A stretch of 19,158 bases of DNA from Candidatus Cloacimonadota bacterium (GTDB lineage: Bacteria; Cloacimonadota; Cloacimonadia; Cloacimonadales; TCS61): NCBI GenBank assembly GCA_030628755.1, contig DAOVQH010000008.1, forward strand, positions 1 through 19,158, given 5' to 3'. Of the stretch, positions 5,622-12,562 are shown piece by piece (the first letter of the stretch is position 1; every line of letters starts with the position of its first letter). Under the pieces are notes generated by a model that saw only the letters and a program-made list of their open reading frames with translations, was not told where the DNA came from and ran no database searches. A program made the position numbers and the translations under genes.

Positions 5622-6092
5622 TTCACCAGCTTCATTCAAAACAATATTCACTAATTTATCTGAATAATATCTCTTGTTATCCCGTAATTTTCTTAATAAA
5701 GGTTTTAATGCTTTAATAAATCCCTTGTTCTTACCTATCAATAAGAATCCCAAAATCCCAATGCATTTAATATCCAAAATTTCTGCTACTGTTCTTCCTT
5801 TGAGATCATCGATCAATAAATAATCAGCCTTGAGTTCTTTCGCTAAAATTATTGCTTCGCTTTCTCCTTCATAGATAAATAGAGAAAGTTCATTTATATT
5901 GCTGATCTTCTTAATTTTATCCTTGAAAAAATCTGCTAATAATTTTGCTTTAGGTTTGGAAAGATCATAGCTCAATTCCTGATAAACTTTTTCAGGGATA
6001 TAAATTTCATCAAAGATTTTTAGTAATAAATCCAATTTATCGATTATAGCTAAAGAGATCAATGGTGATGTATCAGCTACAAGGATTTTCAT
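5619..6092 (-). CDS. PIN-domain (DUF3368) toxin, VapC-like
   Basis: 157-aa PIN-fold protein of the DUF3368 group. VADTSPLISLA (5-15) carries the first acidic residue (Asp7), GESEAIILA (76-84) the Glu pair, and DYLLIDDLKGRTVAE (90-104) the Asp95/Asp96 of the metal site. PIN toxins are Mg-dependent RNases; DUF3368 members are regular partners of UPF0175 antitoxins. Length and all acidic positions are intact. The start codon overlaps the antitoxin stop as ATGA, so translation is coupled. The TAG stop lies in the tail of junction element D. Target RNA cannot be deduced. Confidence 0.85.
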   Translation of the reverse strand: MKILVADTSPLISLAIIDKLDLLLKIFDEIYIPEKVYQELSYDLSKPKAKLLADFFKDKIKKISNINELSLFIYEGESEAIILAKELKADYLLIDDLKGRTVAEILDIKCIGILGFLLIGKNKGFIKALKPLLRKLRDNKRYYSDKLVNIVLNEAGE

Positions 6093-6361
6093 ACTACATT
6101 ATCCTTCAATATAGCAATCTCCTTTTTCAATTCTTCTTCCGGATAATTTGCCAGGGAAATCTTATTTTCAGATAAAATATCAGAAAAGTCCCAATAAGAA
6201 AGACCGGAAAGTTTTGCTGCTTTACCAAGAGATAATTTACCCAACTCAAATAGCTTCATTGCAGTATAAATCCTCATTTGTTTTTTTAGTTCACTGACAT
6301 TGTTATTTAAAGCGATTAATATATCACCCGGAATATCGAATTCTATATGATACGTTTGCAT
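6089..6361 (-). CDS. UPF0175-family antitoxin
   Basis: 90-aa protein: an N-terminal strand HIEFDIPGDILIAL, then IYTAMKLFELGKLSLGKAAKLSGLSYWDFSDIL (31-63), a helix-turn-helix-like segment typical of UPF0175 (FELGKLSLGKAAxLAGLS...F). Function: presumed DNA-binding antitoxin that also holds the PIN protein. AAGGAG lies 6 nt before the ATG. It is the first gene of its pair, and junction element E with its hairpin and A/T-rich leader lies just upstream, so the promoter probably sits in 6362-6420. Confidence 0.85.
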   Translation of the reverse strand: MQTYHIEFDIPGDILIALNNNVSELKKQMRIYTAMKLFELGKLSLGKAAKLSGLSYWDFSDILSENKISLANYPEEELKKEIAILKDNVV

Positions 6362-6389
6362 AATTAACTCCTTACAATTTTTTTACAAA

Positions 6390-6495
6390 TTCAAAAATAA
6401 ATTTCTCTAAAAAGAACGCAATCTTTTTTTCTAAATAAAAAAACTTCGGAAGTTATAAAAACTTCCGGAGTTTAACTTACCTCTTGTCACTATTT
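6390..6495. repeat. Junction element, copy E (best preserved)
   Basis: Leader TCAAAAATAAATTTCTCT (6391-6408), CGCAATCTTTTTTTCTAAAT (6417-6436), hairpin AAACTTCGGAAGT (6441-6453) against ACTTCCGGAGTTT (6461-6473) with one mismatch, and tail TTACCTCTTGTCACTATTT (to 6495). It lies between the 562-aa secreted-protein gene and the UPF0175 gene. Confidence 0.7.
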
Positions 6496-6598
6496 ACATT
6501 AGTGACAAATGTTCCCTAATATTCTGGTTTCCAAGCCCCAGCTTGGAAACCTTCTCATCATGTTGATTATTTGTATCCAAGCTGGGGCTTGGATACAA
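6484..6598. repeat. Three adjacent perfect hairpins, two of them mutual inverted repeats
   Basis: TTGTCACTA (6484-6492) pairs with TAGTGACAA (6500-6508). GGTTTCCAAGC/GCTTGGAAACC (6526-6551, loop CCCA) and TTGTATCCAAGC/GCTTGGATACAA (6571-6598, loop TGGG) are perfect 11- and 12-bp stems. The 16-mer CCAAGCCCCAGCTTGG (6531-6546) is the exact reverse complement of 6577-6592, so alternative folds compete. They lie just after the 562-aa gene; there is no U tract, so a REP-type palindrome is more likely than a plain terminator. Confidence 0.7.
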
Positions 6599-6611
6599 GA
6601 GCAATATGTCA

Positions 6612-8300
6612 CTATTTTAACAAAATCATCTTCCTCACTTCACTGTAATTATCTGTTTGCATGCTATAGAAATAAAGCCCACTGGCAACTGGTTTGCCGT
6701 TGCTATCCTTGCCATTCCAAATTACTGAATAATAACCTGCTTCCTGAAAATCATTAATCAGTGTTTTTACTTTTTGACCTTTGATGTTGTAAATCTCAAT
6801 AAGGACATTTGAATTTTCGTTCAAGTTGTACTCAATTGTTGTTTCAGGATTAAAAGGATTAGGATAGTTTTGAAATAGTGTTGGGACTTCTATTATGACT
6901 ATATCATCTACTCCTGAGACAGGCCAACAATAATTACCCCAGATATCTAAATCTCCCCAAGGTCCTTGAGCCCAAGCCGCCATAAATCCAGAAGAATTTG
7001 AATTATGAATCGTTTTGCCAATAACAGTAGTGTAATCACCATCACTTGCTAAAGAATTATTATTTATTTGTTCTGGATTTTCTACAACAGGACTATTGTT
7101 ACCTATTTCAGCATATACTTCACCATTCCAATTATATGTTACACAAAAGTTATTATCATTATCATGAGCAACCCAAAGTAATTCCTCATTATCACCATCA
7201 TCTGCAATTATGTAATTATGCCAAGAACCACCATAATCATCAGAATAAGCAGCATAAATGTCATTATCATACGCATTATATTTGTATTGATATACTACTA
7301 AAATATATGCATCTCGTGCTGCTACTATTGGTCCAAATTTATCATCATTATCATCATCAATTACATCTGGATCACTCCAAATACTTCCATAATCAGTAGA
7401 TTTTACCATCATAACTTTATTTTCATCTAAACCTGTTCCTAAATAAGAAATATAAAGCCCACTATCACCCCAATCAATTCCTACCTCCCAAGTCCAATAA
7501 CTTTCATATACATAATCAATAAAATCATAATCAGTCCATGATTCTCCATCATCTATTGAAAGCGTATAATATATTTCCAAATCATAATTATTTCCATTCC
7601 CATATACATATGCTAACATTAGATAAGCATTACCTTCATATGATTCTGAATCACTGCATAATCTTGCTCTGTGAATAATGTACGGTGGATTTATATTGGG
7701 TGTTGGAGGTTGGAAAAAATCACCAGGACCTCCATCAATTGGTTTTCGATAAACTCCTATTGTATTATTCATATGATATAAAGTAAATACATATCCATTT
7801 GCATATACTATTGACGGTAAATACATACCATATGTATTACTGTAACATCCACCAAAATAATCCCAAGTAGCTCCGTCATCGTTAGATCTACGAATTCTAA
7901 TCCATGTATTAGGATAAGAAGAATTATCATAATCTTCAAAAGCACAATAGATTTTTCCATCATCATCGCATGCCATATTGGGAGCTTTTTGATTATAATC
8001 TCCATCAAAAATTGGAAATGGTGTTCCCCAACCTCGTTCATTTCTACAATTTTCAAAATTAAAATTATTATTAATGAAATCTGTTGAGATTTCATGAACA
8101 TTTGATGTTTTCATACTTGGCACAAAATCAAAATGGTCTAATTTTAAATTTTCTTTTGAAATGTTTCTTCCAGCTAGATTAGGTGTTAAAATTATTTCAT
8201 CACCTTCGATAGCCTTTTTACTACAATTTTCTTCATTTTGAGCAAATAAACTCAAACTACTTAACAAAACTAAACATAAAATAAACACTAATTTTTTCAT
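6612..8300 (-). CDS. Secreted Asp-box (BNR/sialidase-like propeller) protein with T9SS-type sorting domain
   Basis: 562 aa. Signal peptide MKKLVFILCLVLLSSLSLFAQ. Four Asp-box motifs S-x-D-x-G-x-x-W at 139-146, 248-255, 301-308 and 353-360 mark a beta-propeller of the sialidase/BNR fold. The arginine triad of true sialidases is not evident, so a binding or structural role is as likely as catalysis. Residues ~475-562 form the FlgD-like C-terminal sorting domain (FQNYPNPFNPETTIEY ... GLYFYSMQTDNYSEVRKMILLK), which directs export by type IX secretion or an equivalent. AGGAGG lies 5 nt before the ATG. It starts 13 nt after the stop of the 674-aa gene, so both probably share the sigma-54 promoter at 10378. 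Asp/Asn/Tyr-rich surface composition. Confidence 0.85.
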   Translation of the reverse strand: MKKLVFILCLVLLSSLSLFAQNEENCSKKAIEGDEIILTPNLAGRNISKENLKLDHFDFVPSMKTSNVHEISTDFINNNFNFENCRNERGWGTPFPIFDGDYNQKAPNMACDDDGKIYCAFEDYDNSSYPNTWIRIRRSNDDGATWDYFGGCYSNTYGMYLPSIVYANGYVFTLYHMNNTIGVYRKPIDGGPGDFFQPPTPNINPPYIIHRARLCSDSESYEGNAYLMLAYVYGNGNNYDLEIYYTLSIDDGESWTDYDFIDYVYESYWTWEVGIDWGDSGLYISYLGTGLDENKVMMVKSTDYGSIWSDPDVIDDDNDDKFGPIVAARDAYILVVYQYKYNAYDNDIYAAYSDDYGGSWHNYIIADDGDNEELLWVAHDNDNNFCVTYNWNGEVYAEIGNNSPVVENPEQINNNSLASDGDYTTVIGKTIHNSNSSGFMAAWAQGPWGDLDIWGNYCWPVSGVDDIVIIEVPTLFQNYPNPFNPETTIEYNLNENSNVLIEIYNIKGQKVKTLINDFQEAGYYSVIWNGKDSNGKPVASGLYFYSMQTDNYSEVRKMILLK

Positions 8301-8313
8301 CTTTTCCTCCTTG

Positions 8314-10338
8314 TTATTTAATTAAAATCATTTTTCTTATTTTCTCATATCTACCAGATTTCATCTTATAGAAGTAAATGCCCGAACTTACTCGACTGCC
8401 GTTTGAGTCTATACCATCCCATATGACTGAATGATTTCCTGCTGGTATTGTTTCATTAACAAGCGTTTTCACCTTCTGGCCTTTAACATCGTAGATTTCA
8501 AGAATTACATAGCCTGATTCCTTTAACGAAAACTCAATCGTAGTTTCCGGATTGAATGGGTTGGGGTGGTTCCGAATAGAATTTTTAAGTTCTACGATTT
8601 GATCATCATTAACACCGGTGGAAATAATTTCTAGTTGATTACTAAAAAATCCATATCCACCGTTTGGACCTTGTGCGTCAAAGTAGACACCTACATAATA
8701 GAACCCAGTAGTTAGCCCAGACACATTTGAAAGATTTTCAGTAATATGTTCCCATCCGTACTGTCCTGGACTCAGTGTGACATAATCCGAGCCGACAAGG
8801 TAATCTGATTGTGAAATGATGGTATTTTCAGACAGATAATACTCTATAAGAACATTGTTGGCAGGGGCAGTTCCGTTGTTGAAGATTTCTGCATCAATAG
8901 TTAAATCTGCATCAATTGCGCAGGGATTAGGCGAAAAACTTCCCCCTGTAAGGGCTAAATCGATATTAACGACTGGGGTTACTTCAAGCGGAGTTGTCCA
9001 ATACCAATATCCACCGTTTGGACCTTGTGCGTCCATATAAATACCGACATAATAGAACCCTGGAGTTAGACCAGACACATTTGAAAGATTTTCAGTAATG
9101 TGTTCCCACCCGGACTGTCCTGGACTCAGTGTGACATAATCCGAGCCGACAAGGTAATCTGATTGTGAAATGATGGTATTTTCAGACAGATAATACTCTA
9201 TAAGAACATTGTTGGCAGGGGCAGTTCCGTTGTTGGTGATTTCTGCATCAATGGTTAAATCTGCATCAATTGCGCAGGGATTAGGCGAAAAACTTCCTCC
9301 TGTAAGGTCTAAATTTACATTTCCAGGAGAGACATCTTTTTCAATTAAAATATCATCAACATAAGCTCCCATATAATTATGAATAGAACCATCGCTTATA
9401 AATTGCCACTTCACCCAAACTTGTGGTTCTCCTGTAAGATCACCTATAATATATACATCTGTCAAGTCAAAATTATAAGGAGTCCATCCACCGCTATTTC
9501 CACTAATCTGATTACCGTACCAGTTGTTATTATCAACAGAGGCAAACCATTGAAGATAATCATAATTATATTCAGAATCAAGCCAATAATAAAACAACAC
9601 TTGGGCATCACTCGCATCGCTAAGATCAAAAGGTCCATATTTCATAACTGCATGCATATTATCAAGATATTGACCTCCTGAGGCAGGCAAACCTTGTGAT
9701 CCTCCATCTGCACACCACGCACTCCAATTTCCATTATGTGATAAATAACTTTGATCATCCCAATATGCATCCGGACCTGATGCAGCATAGCACTGCCAAA
9801 GAGTATTAGGAAATGATCCTTCGAATGTTTCTAATTTTATTGTTATCCAGTCGCGTGTTCCACTAATCGGATCATGCTTGCTCTTTATGTTTATTTTAGG
9901 TAGATCATTATCATTTGAAGGTAGATTTTTTTTTGTTGATTCTCCAATTAGATTTACCGGTTCAGGAGGTGAAAATAGATTTTTGGGATTAGTCTCCGAT
10001 TTGGGAAATTTATTTATTTCATATTGCAGACTATCCAGTGGTGGGTCTTTTTTCAGTTCTAATAGGTGTTCCTTTCTATTCCCCTGAATTATTTCACCAC
10101 AAGGTGAAATTTCTTCCCCCTCTGTTGCATTTCCTTGAATTATTTCACTACAGGTTACAACTACTTCGCCCTCAGTTGCATTTCCTTGAATTATTTCATT
10201 TGTAGTCAGTGTTGAATCCTCTGGGCATGAGGAATTCTGATTTACAATCTGATATTTCTTGTCTATAGAATCTATTTGTCCAATACAGATTGTAAAAACG
10301 ATGACATTGATAATTAAAATCAAAACTAATTTTTTCAT
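8314..10338 (-). CDS. Secreted multidomain protein: MAM/immune-inhibitor-A-like domain, two CARDB-like domains, T9SS-type sorting domain
   Basis: 674 aa. Signal peptide ~1-20. Residues 48-88 hold three 17-aa repeats beginning EIIQGN, two with a Cys (Cys63, Cys80). About 165-330 is a jelly-roll domain like those called choice-of-anchor J or found in immune inhibitor A peptidases (LETFEGSFPNTLWQ ... YMGAYVDDILIEKD). Two near-identical CARDB-like beta-sandwiches follow (~335-450 and ~455-570, LTGGSFSPNPCAIDADLTID ... NNGTAPANNVLIEYYLSEN). The sorting domain is at ~585-674 (HPNPFNPETTIEF, then SSGIYFYKMKSGRYEKIRKM). No catalytic domain is seen; an adhesion or scaffold role on the cell surface is inferred. 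AGGAGGAGAAG precedes the ATG. It is first in an operon with the Asp-box protein, downstream of a sigma-54 promoter. Confidence 0.85.
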   Translation of the reverse strand: MKKLVLILIINVIVFTICIGQIDSIDKKYQIVNQNSSCPEDSTLTTNEIIQGNATEGEVVVTCSEIIQGNATEGEEISPCGEIIQGNRKEHLLELKKDPPLDSLQYEINKFPKSETNPKNLFSPPEPVNLIGESTKKNLPSNDNDLPKINIKSKHDPISGTRDWITIKLETFEGSFPNTLWQCYAASGPDAYWDDQSYLSHNGNWSAWCADGGSQGLPASGGQYLDNMHAVMKYGPFDLSDASDAQVLFYYWLDSEYNYDYLQWFASVDNNNWYGNQISGNSGGWTPYNFDLTDVYIIGDLTGEPQVWVKWQFISDGSIHNYMGAYVDDILIEKDVSPGNVNLDLTGGSFSPNPCAIDADLTIDAEITNNGTAPANNVLIEYYLSENTIISQSDYLVGSDYVTLSPGQSGWEHITENLSNVSGLTPGFYYVGIYMDAQGPNGGYWYWTTPLEVTPVVNIDLALTGGSFSPNPCAIDADLTIDAEIFNNGTAPANNVLIEYYLSENTIISQSDYLVGSDYVTLSPGQYGWEHITENLSNVSGLTTGFYYVGVYFDAQGPNGGYGFFSNQLEIISTGVNDDQIVELKNSIRNHPNPFNPETTIEFSLKESGYVILEIYDVKGQKVKTLVNETIPAGNHSVIWDGIDSNGSRVSSGIYFYKMKSGRYEKIRKMILIK
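8651..9320. repeat. 354-bp tandem duplication inside the 674-aa gene
   Basis: Copies begin, for example, at CCACCGTTTGGACC 8657 and 9011, a period of 354 bp (118 codons). Most of the repeated ~310 bp is identical at the nucleotide level, including synonymous sites, so the duplication is recent or kept uniform by gene conversion. It gives rise to the two CARDB-like domains. Confidence 0.85.
10075..10197. repeat. Three 51-bp repeats coding EIIQGN units
   Basis: Glu48, Glu65 and Glu82 of the 674-aa protein start units of exactly 17 residues (EIIQGNATEGEVVVTCS, EIIQGNATEGEEISPCG, EIIQGNRKE...). The DNA units are very similar. They lie just after the signal peptide region. Confidence 0.8.
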
Positions 10339-10377
10339 CTTCTCCTCCTATTTTTTAATTTCTCACTAATTCTTATT

Positions 10378-10393
10378 TGCAATCCCCGTGCCA
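10378..10393 (-). promoter_or_regulatory. Sigma-54 promoter P1 for the 674-aa/562-aa operon
   Basis: On the minus strand it reads TGGCACGGGGATTGCA, an exact match to the sigma-54 consensus TGGCACG-N4-TTGCA with the invariant GG and GC 10 bp apart. Transcription would start near 10367, about 29 nt before the ATG at 10338. The 107 bp from here to 10484 align without gaps to promoter P2, 92 of 107 positions identical. Confidence 0.85.
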
Positions 10394-10468
10394 AAATAAA
10401 GAATCCCCATTTTATGCTTGTTTTATCGATTTGGTACGTTACAAAAGGTATAATTTGTCGCTAATCAT

Positions 10469-10482
10469 CCACAATTTTGTGG
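10469..10482. promoter_or_regulatory. Putative activator-binding site (UAS) of P1
   Basis: The palindrome CCACAATTTTGTGG is centred 83.5 bp upstream of the -24 element, a normal enhancer distance for NtrC-type activators. A second half-site (TTTTGTGGAT on the minus strand, 10490-10499) lies two helical turns further up. The same palindrome recurs at the same distance in P2. Confidence 0.65.
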
Positions 10483-10529
10483 CGAATAATCCACAAAATA
10501 TAGTTTGCTAATATTTAATTTTGCAATTA

Positions 10530-11198
10530 TTATTTACGTGATTTATATATGCATTTACTGATGAAAAAAGTAAAAGTATTTAATCTTACATCTATTATGC
10601 TTTTAACACTTTGACCTGAACTAAGTGAATACGTAAAAATATCTTTGCCATTGTTTATTGTATACATTAACTCAATAAGCCAACCCTCATAAAATTCTAA
10701 TCCTAATCCACAACCATAATAAAGCCCACCTTTATTTTCAACTGTTATTATATCCTCCCAAGATGTATCATTAAAACCTTTTAAACCATAACTATCATAA
10801 TAATTATTTATTCCGAAATTTCCAATTAAACACATATTGTCACTTTCTGGCATTAAATAATATCTGACTAAACCATAAAATGATGGAGAATAGTTTAAAC
10901 CGTCACCACTTCCAAAATTTCCTCCAAACGGTGAATCACCACCATAATAATAATGGCTCTGAATCATAAATCCCAAACCAGCTTGGGCTTTAGGACCAGC
11001 TTGCATAGTCCATTCAATACTTCCTTTAACAATCATTTCTTTTGGTTCTATTGATTGAGAATCAAAATCATCATCATCATCTCTTACAATATAATTACAT
11101 TCGCTTCCAAGAACAGGACCAAATTTGAGGTTAACATCAGAACTTAAAACTGTAGTTATAAAAAATAAAAAAATGAACATATTAAATAAGTTTCTCAT
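10530..11198 (-). CDS. Small outer-membrane beta-barrel-like protein
   Basis: 222 aa. Signal peptide MRNLFNMFIFLFFITTVLSS. The mature part shows alternating hydrophobic, aromatic-rich strands (VNLKFGPVLGSECNY; GPKAQAGLGFMIQSHYYYGG; SFYGLVRYYLMP; GLYYGCGLGLEFYEGWLIELMYTI; DVRLNTFTFFISKCIY) separated by acidic loops, the pattern of an eight-stranded barrel such as the OmpW/OMP_b-brl group. The end lacks the terminal Phe typical of many barrel proteins; it ends in a basic tail. GAGGAG precedes the ATG. Third gene of the run that begins at promoter P2, 63 nt after the 70-aa gene. Specific role unknown; it could be a porin or an envelope anchor for the exported proteins. Confidence 0.65.
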   Translation of the reverse strand: MRNLFNMFIFLFFITTVLSSDVNLKFGPVLGSECNYIVRDDDDDFDSQSIEPKEMIVKGSIEWTMQAGPKAQAGLGFMIQSHYYYGGDSPFGGNFGSGDGLNYSPSFYGLVRYYLMPESDNMCLIGNFGINNYYDSYGLKGFNDTSWEDIITVENKGGLYYGCGLGLEFYEGWLIELMYTINNGKDIFTYSLSSGQSVKSIIDVRLNTFTFFISKCIYKSRK

Positions 11199-11261
11199 TT
11201 TTTCTCCTCGTATATTAATGTACTTCTTATATAATAATAAAAAAGTTTTAATAAAAATTTT

Positions 11262-11474
11262 TTAAAAATTTTTCTTAAAGAACTCAGTAATGTTTTTCTG
11301 AGAATCAATAATAGTTTTCTGCTGTGATTTATGACTTTCACCAAACATTTGAATTTTTGTAAGATTAGGCCAACTTTTTTCTGAACCATTATATTTTTTT
11401 AACACATTTCCAAATTTGTCTTTTTCAATCCTTTCATTTTCAATCCTTTTAAAAAATTCAAAATCTGAACTCAT
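11262..11474 (-). CDS. 70-aa hypothetical protein in the sigma-54 operon
   Basis: I do not recognise it. It is hydrophilic, with no signal peptide or membrane segment. The first 40 residues are highly charged and helix-prone (FEFFKRIENERIEKDKFGNV), followed by LTKIQMFGESHKSQQKTIID and ending FFKKNF. A strong ribosome site AGGGAGG lies 6 nt upstream, which argues that it is a real gene. It sits between the exported 145-aa gene (81 nt upstream) and the barrel candidate on the same strand. A cytoplasmic location is implied. No promoter-like sequence is obvious in the 11475-11554 gap. Confidence 0.6.
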   Translation of the reverse strand: MSSDFEFFKRIENERIEKDKFGNVLKKYNGSEKSWPNLTKIQMFGESHKSQQKTIIDSQKNITEFFKKNF

Positions 11475-11554
11475 AATAAACCTCCCTAAATTTATCCTTT
11501 ATTAGATTCTTAATAAATTATATACATAACCTTCATGATTGTTATAAAAAGAAC

Positions 11555-11992
11555 TTAATAATCGGGGTATGTATCGAATGGATTCTCTTTCACAGTACCA
11601 TAAAAACGATCTAATCTTCCTTCTAAATGATATCCGTATTTATCACACCAACTACATCCACAATCCTCTACTTTCTCATCCCATAAAGAGACTATGAAAT
11701 CTTTTCCATAACTTCCAAGGAGATTATAAATTATAAATTTAGCAGTACTCGAAGATCTTCCTACTCTCTGAGCCTTATAATTTGCGTCCTTTTCTGTAAA
11801 TTTGCCATCACCATTGGAATCAATAGTTAAACCTACATAATCTCTTCTATCAGACGCTTCAACAAAAACCTCAATTGTGGGTGGAACAGAATACTGCTTT
11901 ACCTCAATAATTCTACCATCATTAGCAATAAGTTTTGGAACTAATCCAAATACAATTACACCTGCAAATAATAAATTTCTTAAAAATTTCAT
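11555..11992 (-). CDS. Exported 145-aa protein with an EF-hand-like loop and a CxCxxC cluster
   Basis: Signal peptide MKFLRNLLFAGVIVFGLVPKLIA, with cleavage likely before Asn24. The mature protein has a calcium-loop pattern D58-S-N-G-D-G-K-F-T-E-K-D69, as in EF-hand or dockerin loops, and a Cys cluster DCGCSWC at 110-116 that could bind metal or form disulfides. The N-terminal half looks like a beta domain (PPTIEVFVEASDRRDYVGLTID). No family recognised. ATG 11992 is chosen over an upstream in-frame ATG (12019) because GGAGGAGGAGAAG directly precedes it and the signal peptide starts there. First gene after sigma-54 promoter P2; the predicted leader is about 29 nt. Confidence 0.7.
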   Translation of the reverse strand: MKFLRNLLFAGVIVFGLVPKLIANDGRIIEVKQYSVPPTIEVFVEASDRRDYVGLTIDSNGDGKFTEKDANYKAQRVGRSSSTAKFIIYNLLGSYGKDFIVSLWDEKVEDCGCSWCDKYGYHLEGRLDRFYGTVKENPFDTYPDY

Positions 11993-12031
11993 CTTCTCCT
12001 CCTCCTTTTTTTTAATCACAATTTACTATAC

Positions 12032-12047
12032 TGCAATCCTCGTACCA
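12032..12047 (-). promoter_or_regulatory. Sigma-54 promoter P2 for the 145-aa exported-protein operon
   Basis: The minus strand reads TGGTACGAGGATTGCA, with GG and GC 10 bp apart; it departs from the TGGCACG-N4-TTGCA consensus only at the C to T in TGGTACG. The expected start is near 12021, about 29 nt before ATG 11992, the same leader length as P1. It aligns ungapped with P1 over 107 bp (12032-12138). Confidence 0.8.
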
Positions 12048-12122
12048 AAATAAAGAATCCCCATTTCATGCTGATTTTCTTAATTTGGTAGATTTCAAAA
12101 AGTATAATTTGTCTCCATTCAT

Positions 12123-12136
12123 CCACAATTTTGTGG
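12123..12136. promoter_or_regulatory. Putative activator-binding site (UAS) of P2
   Basis: CCACAATTTTGTGG, identical to the P1 site and again centred 83.5 bp upstream of the -24 element. The flanks CGCC and ATGA are also conserved on the minus strand. Confidence 0.65.
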
Positions 12137-12138
12137 CG

Positions 12139-12562
12139 GAAAATCGACAGAAAGGAACAAAAAAGAAGAAATCAAAAAGCAAAAAGCAAGCAGCAAGAAG
12201 AAAAAAGTAAAAATCAAAAAGTAAAAAGCAAGAAAGGAAAATAACTTATAAGGTTGCTATTTATATTCCCGGGCAAGACGGTTTGTGTGAAAATTTCATA
12301 CTAAAAAAAGATATAGAATCCGCTTTCTCGACCCGGCAGGTCGAGTTACTGTCTTCATACAGACTGAGAGGCTTTTGGAACGAATTTTTGGTGGGAGTTA
12401 TTAGATACCCTAAACATTCTTCGTGTCTTCGTGTCTTTGTGGTTAATTTTGTTTTGGAACTGAACTTGCAAAATATATTTGACAGATGATATTGTGAAAT
12501 ATCAAATAGGCTTGAAAAATTTTTTGCCATGTTAATTTCATTGCAGCCTGAATTGGAGAAAA
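12139..12562. other. Gene-free region with low-complexity and dispersed repeats upstream of the kinase
   Basis: 12145-12240 is purine-rich, AAAAAGCAA/AAAAATC-type simple sequence. CTCGACC/GGTCGAG (12327-12345) is a 7-bp hairpin. 12419-12448 carries CTTCGTGTCTTCGTGTCTTTG then GTGGTTAATTTTG, a repeat whose reverse translation gives the familiar spurious TTKTRRHEE. 12480-12562 must hold the kinase promoter; TTGACA is at 12480-12485 but no good -10 follows. No credible gene. Confidence 0.6.

Noticed and set aside
3121..6495. Integron cassette array
   Set aside because: The junction hairpins lack attC core sites (RYYYAAC/GTTRRRY pairs), one module is inverted, and no tyrosine integrase is in the window.
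7046..7399. His/Tyr-rich plus-strand ORF inside the Asp-box gene
   Set aside because: Antisense shadow of an Asp/Asn-rich coding region with strong support on the minus strand.
6612..8300. True sialidase annotation
   Set aside because: Asp boxes are present, but the arginine triad and the catalytic Tyr/Glu pattern are not evident.
11195..11389. 64-aa minus-strand ORF overlapping the 70-aa gene
   Set aside because: Out-of-frame with the well-supported 70-aa gene, Lys/Leu-rich, and no ribosome site seen.
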